Positions 6,285 through 8,664 of a stretch of 8,664 nucleotides of DNA are shown here, one piece after another. Position 1 is the first letter of the stretch; each line of letters starts with the position of its first letter. A program made the position numbers and the translations under genes. The stretch is from an uncultured Collinsella sp. (GTDB taxonomy: Bacteria > Actinomycetota > Coriobacteriia > Coriobacteriales > Coriobacteriaceae), in NCBI GenBank assembly GCA_902465115.1, contig CABQMC010000057.1:1-8664 (forward strand), read 5' to 3'. The notes beneath the pieces were generated by a model. That model ran no database searches, was not told the origin of the DNA, and saw only the letters and a program-made list of their open reading frames with translations.

Positions 6285-6325
6285 ACGCGCATCGAAGCGC
6301 GTGTAGGGGAGCGCCCGCGGGCGCT
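6285..6325 (+). promoter_or_regulatory. Two GC-rich hairpins in the PTS leader
   Basis: ACGCGC (6285-6290) pairs with GCGCGT (6297-6302) around the loop ATCGAA. AGCGCCCGCGGGCGCT (6310-6325) is a perfect 16-bp palindrome that can fold as a second stem. The second ends 9 nt before the AAGGAGGG ribosome site (6335-6342), so folding could affect transcript stability or ribosome access. No T tract follows either, so they are not simple terminators. Confidence 0.45.
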
Positions 6326-6346
6326 GTACTCAAGAAGGAGGGACAC

Positions 6347-8350
6347 ATGGCTAAGTTTGACATCATCGCCGCGACCGGTTGCCCGACCGGCATTGCGCAC
6401 ACCTTCATGGCGAAGGAGGCGCTGGAGAAGGCAGCTGCCGAGCGCGGTCTGACCATTAAGGTCGAGACTCATGGCCAGGTCGGTGTCGAGAACGAGCTCA
6501 CCAAGAGTGAGATCGCTGGTGCCAAGGCCGTCGTCGTCGCAGCCGACAAGGATGTCCAGGCCGAGCGTTTCGCCGGCAAGCCCATGGTTTCCGTTGGTGT
6601 TTCCAAGGCCCTGTCCGTTGAGGCCGCCGGTAAGCTGATTGACCGCGCGCTCGCCGCCAAGGGCGACGACACGGTTGCGGCTGCTGCCGATGTCGAGGAC
6701 GAGGTCGAGGAGAAGGAGTCCATCGGCCACATCATCTACAAGCACCTCATGAACGGCGTCAGCCACATGCTGGTCTTCGTCGTTGCTGGTGGTGTTCTGA
6801 CCGCCGTTTCGTTCCTGTGGGGCATTACGTCCTTCGATTCGACGGCGTCTGACTACAACAGCTTTGCTGCGATGCTCAAGATCATCGGCGGCATCGCCAT
6901 GAACCTCATGGTTCCGGTGCTTTCCGCCTACATCGCCGAGTCCATCGGCAAGCGCCCGGCGCTCGTCCCCGGCTTTGTTGCCGGTATGATCGCCATCCAG
7001 GGCCTGCCTGTTAACGCCGAGACCGGCATGATCGACGCCGGTGGCGCCGGCGTGGGCTTCGGCTTCCTGGGCGGCATCGTCGGTGGCTTCCTCGCCGGTT
7101 ATGTCATCCTGCTGCTCGAGAAGGTCTTTGCCGGTCTGCCCAAGAACCTGGACGGCCTCAAGGCTATCTTCCTGTACCCGCTGTTCTCGACGGCTATCGT
7201 CGGCCTGGTCATGCTCGGCATTTCCGGCCCCATGGCTGCCATCAACACCGCCATGATGGACTTCCTCAAGGGTCTGTCCGCCTCTGGCGCCGTTGTACTG
7301 GGTCTTGCCATTGGCTGCATGTGCGCCTTTGACATGGGCGGCCCGGTCAACAAGGCTGCTTACGTCACCGGTACCGCTATGCTCACCGAGGCTTTGGCCG
7401 CCGGTGTTGGCACCGATACCTACAACTTCGGCACCAACTTCATGGCTGCCGTCTCCGCCGCCTGCATCGTTCCGCCGCTGATCACCACCTTTGCCGTCGT
7501 TGTCGGCAAGAAGTACTTCAGCCAGGAGGATCACGACGCCGGTGTCGTCAACCTCATCCTTGGTTGCACCCACATCACCGAGGGCGCCATTCCGTTCATG
7601 ACCAAGAACATCTGGCCCGTCATGCCCATCATGATGCTCGGTTCCTCTATCGCTTCGATCCTGACCATTATGTTCAACGTTCACGATCCGGCGCCTCACG
7701 GTGGCTTCTTGGTCCTGCCCGTTGTCGAGAACGGTCCGCTTTGGGTCCTCGCGATCCTCATCGGCGCTGTGGTCGGTGGCATCCTGTTCGTGGCCTTCAA
7801 GAAGTACGACTTCGAGAAGAATCAGAAGGCCGCTCCTGCAGCCAAGCCGGTTGAGGCTCCCAAGGCCGCTGCCGTCGAGGCCCCCAAGGCCGAGGCTGCC
7901 GACTTCGTTAAGGTCGAGAATGTCTTTGTTGCCGAGGACTTCGCTTCTCGTGACGAGGCTCTGAGCTTCGTTTCCAACCAGGCTGTCAAGGCCGGTATCG
8001 CCAGCGACGCCGACGCCGTGTTGAACGCCTTCCTGGCCCGCGAGGCCGAGGGCACCACGGGCATGATGGAGGGCTTCGCCATCCCGCATGCCAAGTCCGA
8101 CGCCATTACCGAGGCTGCTGTTATCGTCGTCAAGGACGAGTCCGGCGTGACCGGTTGGGACACCATGGACGGCGCTCCCGTCAACGTGGCTATCGCCCTG
8201 CTCATCCCCGGTGCCCAGGCCGGCACCACGCACCTCAAGATCCTGTCCAAGGTCGCCGAGGCGCTCATGGACGAGGACTTCCGTGCCACCGTCAAGGGTT
8301 CCACCGACGCCGCCAAGATCGCCAAGACGATCAACGCCCGCTTGGTCTAA
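6347..8350 (+). CDS. PTS fructose-family permease, fused IIB-IIC-IIA
   Basis: This 667-residue membrane permease imports and phosphorylates a sugar, with phosphate passing HPr to IIA to IIB to sugar. Domains in order: IIB (1 to about 105) with the phosphocysteine motif GCPTGIAHTFMA, Cys12; membrane-embedded IIC (about 125-490) with several hydrophobic segments and the fructose-type motif HITEGAIPF, Glu412; an Ala/Pro/Lys/Glu linker (about 491-518); and IIA (about 519-667) with FAIPHAKS, phosphohistidine His581. The start ATG at 6347 has a very strong site, AAGGAGGG at 6335-6342; an in-frame TTG at 6275 has none. Many fructose permeases have IIA first or on a separate protein, so IIA last is notable. 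No 1-phosphofructokinase, HPr or enzyme I gene is near. Fructose is the family default, but mannose or another hexose is possible, so I give no symbol. Codon use is strongly biased, suggesting high expression. Confidence 0.95.
   Translation: MAKFDIIAATGCPTGIAHTFMAKEALEKAAAERGLTIKVETHGQVGVENELTKSEIAGAKAVVVAADKDVQAERFAGKPMVSVGVSKALSVEAAGKLIDRALAAKGDDTVAAAADVEDEVEEKESIGHIIYKHLMNGVSHMLVFVVAGGVLTAVSFLWGITSFDSTASDYNSFAAMLKIIGGIAMNLMVPVLSAYIAESIGKRPALVPGFVAGMIAIQGLPVNAETGMIDAGGAGVGFGFLGGIVGGFLAGYVILLLEKVFAGLPKNLDGLKAIFLYPLFSTAIVGLVMLGISGPMAAINTAMMDFLKGLSASGAVVLGLAIGCMCAFDMGGPVNKAAYVTGTAMLTEALAAGVGTDTYNFGTNFMAAVSAACIVPPLITTFAVVVGKKYFSQEDHDAGVVNLILGCTHITEGAIPFMTKNIWPVMPIMMLGSSIASILTIMFNVHDPAPHGGFLVLPVVENGPLWVLAILIGAVVGGILFVAFKKYDFEKNQKAAPAAKPVEAPKAAAVEAPKAEAADFVKVENVFVAEDFASRDEALSFVSNQAVKAGIASDADAVLNAFLAREAEGTTGMMEGFAIPHAKSDAITEAAVIVVKDESGVTGWDTMDGAPVNVAIALLIPGAQAGTTHLKILSKVAEALMDEDFRATVKGSTDAAKIAKTINARLV
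7850..7897 (+). repeat. Two-copy 24-bp tandem repeat in the IIC-IIA linker
   Basis: Two adjacent 24-bp units encode VEAPKAAA and VEAPKAEA within the flexible linker before the IIA domain. They match at about 19 of 24 bases, so this is an older in-frame duplication that lengthens the tether and does not touch a folded domain. Confidence 0.7.
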
Positions 8351-8388
8351 TTCCACGGTACGCGAATAACATCGCCCTCTGTACATAA

Positions 8389-8421
8389 GGCGAGGACTCC
8401 ACCAGGAGCCCCCGCCTTTTT
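8389..8421 (+). terminator. Intrinsic terminator of the PTS gene
   Basis: GGCGAGGACTCC (8389-8400) pairs with GGAGCCCCCGCC (8405-8416) around the loop ACCA, with ten pairs and two A-C mismatches, followed directly by TTTTT (8417-8421). It begins 38 nt after the stop codon and is a classic rho-independent terminator. Confidence 0.9.
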
Positions 8422-8432
8422 CTATCCCTCCC

Positions 8433-8505
8433 ATAAGTTGCGGTGAAATAGGGACTGTTTAAACGATTCAACTCCAAATTCAGTCCCTATTTCACCGCAA
8501 CTTAT
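8433..8505. repeat. 73-bp element with perfect 25-bp inverted repeats
   Basis: The arms at 8433-8457 and 8481-8505 are exact reverse complements over 25 bp, containing GCGGTGAAATAGGGACTG, around a 23-nt AT-rich loop. It follows a complete terminator, so it is not needed to end the PTS transcript. It does not encode protein. The length and perfection suggest a REP-like or miniature mobile element; no transposase is present. The hairpin after recN shares words with its minus strand (AAATAG, ACTGAA, TTT, GTTG, GTG). Confidence 0.75.
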
Positions 8506-8570
8506 AAAAGGGCATAGAGGGGCTGCCTATCGAGTCTTTGTCGCGAATAGTTCATCAGCCAGATTTCCTT

Positions 8571-8664
8571 TCAGCCGACATTACTCTGGTCCGACTGGGT
8601 TTCCGCAGCTTGCTCGCCCACAGGGGCCCGTGCGCGGCCTGTGAGATTTATCGCGAGTTCCGCA
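8571..8664 (-). CDS. Possible 3' end of a gene cut by the window edge
   Basis: On the minus strand one frame is open from the window edge to a TGA at 8571-8573, giving about 30 residues that end GEQAAETQSDQSNVG, a composition typical of a hydrophilic C-terminal tail. If real, the gene converges on the PTS gene and the 25-bp inverted repeat lies between their ends. Another minus frame is open over a similar length, and one plus-strand frame is also open to the edge without a start, so the assignment is weak. I recognise no family. The stretch 8506-8570 shows nothing else. Confidence 0.25.
   Translation of the reverse strand, partial: AELAINLTGRARAPVGEQAAETQSDQSNVG

Larger units (their letters stand above)
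6075..6346. promoter_or_regulatory. Divergent regulatory region between regulator and PTS gene
   Basis: This 272-nt region is much more AT-rich than the genes in its left two thirds. It holds repeated TTTCA words on the + strand (6136-6140, 6162-6166, 6183-6187, 6215-6219, 6269-6273) and TGAAA at 6094-6098 and 6205-6209. It also has a spaced inverted repeat AATGCC-N10-GGCATT (6115-6136), a second one GTAAAC-N11-GTTTAC (6177-6199) and ACCG-TTTA-CGGT (6191-6202). The right third is GC-rich and forms the probable PTS leader with two hairpins. No open reading frame here is convincing. Confidence 0.7.

Noticed and set aside
6275..6346. TTG start giving a 24-residue N-terminal extension of the PTS permease
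   Set aside because: No ribosome site, it crosses both leader hairpins, and the IIB domain starts right at the ATG at 6347.
6245..8434. 729-codon open frame on the minus strand opposite the PTS gene
   Set aside because: It mirrors the strong codon bias of the PTS gene. Its translation is rich in Gly, Asp, Val and Asn without recognisable domains, while the plus strand has clear IIB, IIC and IIA motifs.

Overview
The window is ordinary bacterial chromosome, GC-rich with strong C/G preference at third codon positions. Gene order and protein sequences suggest an anaerobic gut actinobacterium of the class Coriobacteriia, probably Collinsella or a close relative. This is an inference from family resemblance and layout, with no database search behind it. 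There are no rRNA, tRNA, CRISPR or transposase genes in the window.

Left part (1-5157, all + strand): a tightly packed operon, efp - asp23 (yqhY-like) - nusB - xseB - tlyA - nadK - recN. Gaps are a few bases or negative: 24 nt and 3 nt, then 2 nt, then overlaps of 1, 4 and 11 nt. It serves translation (EF-P, TlyA), transcription (NusB), DNA repair (XseB, RecN), NADP supply (NadK) and an envelope/lipid-linked Asp23-family protein. The order is a shortened form of the Bacillus-type cluster efp-acc-yqhY-nusB-folD-xseA-xseB-ispA-dxs-tlyA-argR-recN. The acc genes, folD, xseA, ispA, dxs and argR are missing and nadK is present. tlyA is broken: a small out-of-frame deletion has removed the linker between its S4 and methyltransferase domains.

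Right part (5158-8426): recN converges on a MurR/RpiR-family regulator gene (- strand, 5217-6074), with an 11-bp perfect hairpin between them. The regulator is divergent from a single-gene fructose-family PTS permease (6347-8350) with domain order IIB-IIC-IIA. The 272-nt divergent region holds seven TTTCA/TGAAA words, one forming a perfect dyad (TGAAAG-N3-CTTTCA), candidate promoters, and two GC-rich hairpins in the PTS leader. The simplest reading is that the SIS-domain regulator senses a sugar phosphate made by the PTS and controls the permease gene.

End (8427-8664): after the PTS terminator lies a 73-bp element with perfect 25-bp inverted repeats. Its sequence words resemble the hairpin after recN, which suggests a dispersed REP-like hairpin family. 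The last 94 bases may hold the 3' end of a - strand gene, but this is weakly supported.

Most notable points: the tlyA deletion, which would remove a catalytic lysine and is expected to abolish rRNA 2'-O-methylation; the pair of related hairpins; and the operator-like word cluster between the regulator and the PTS gene.
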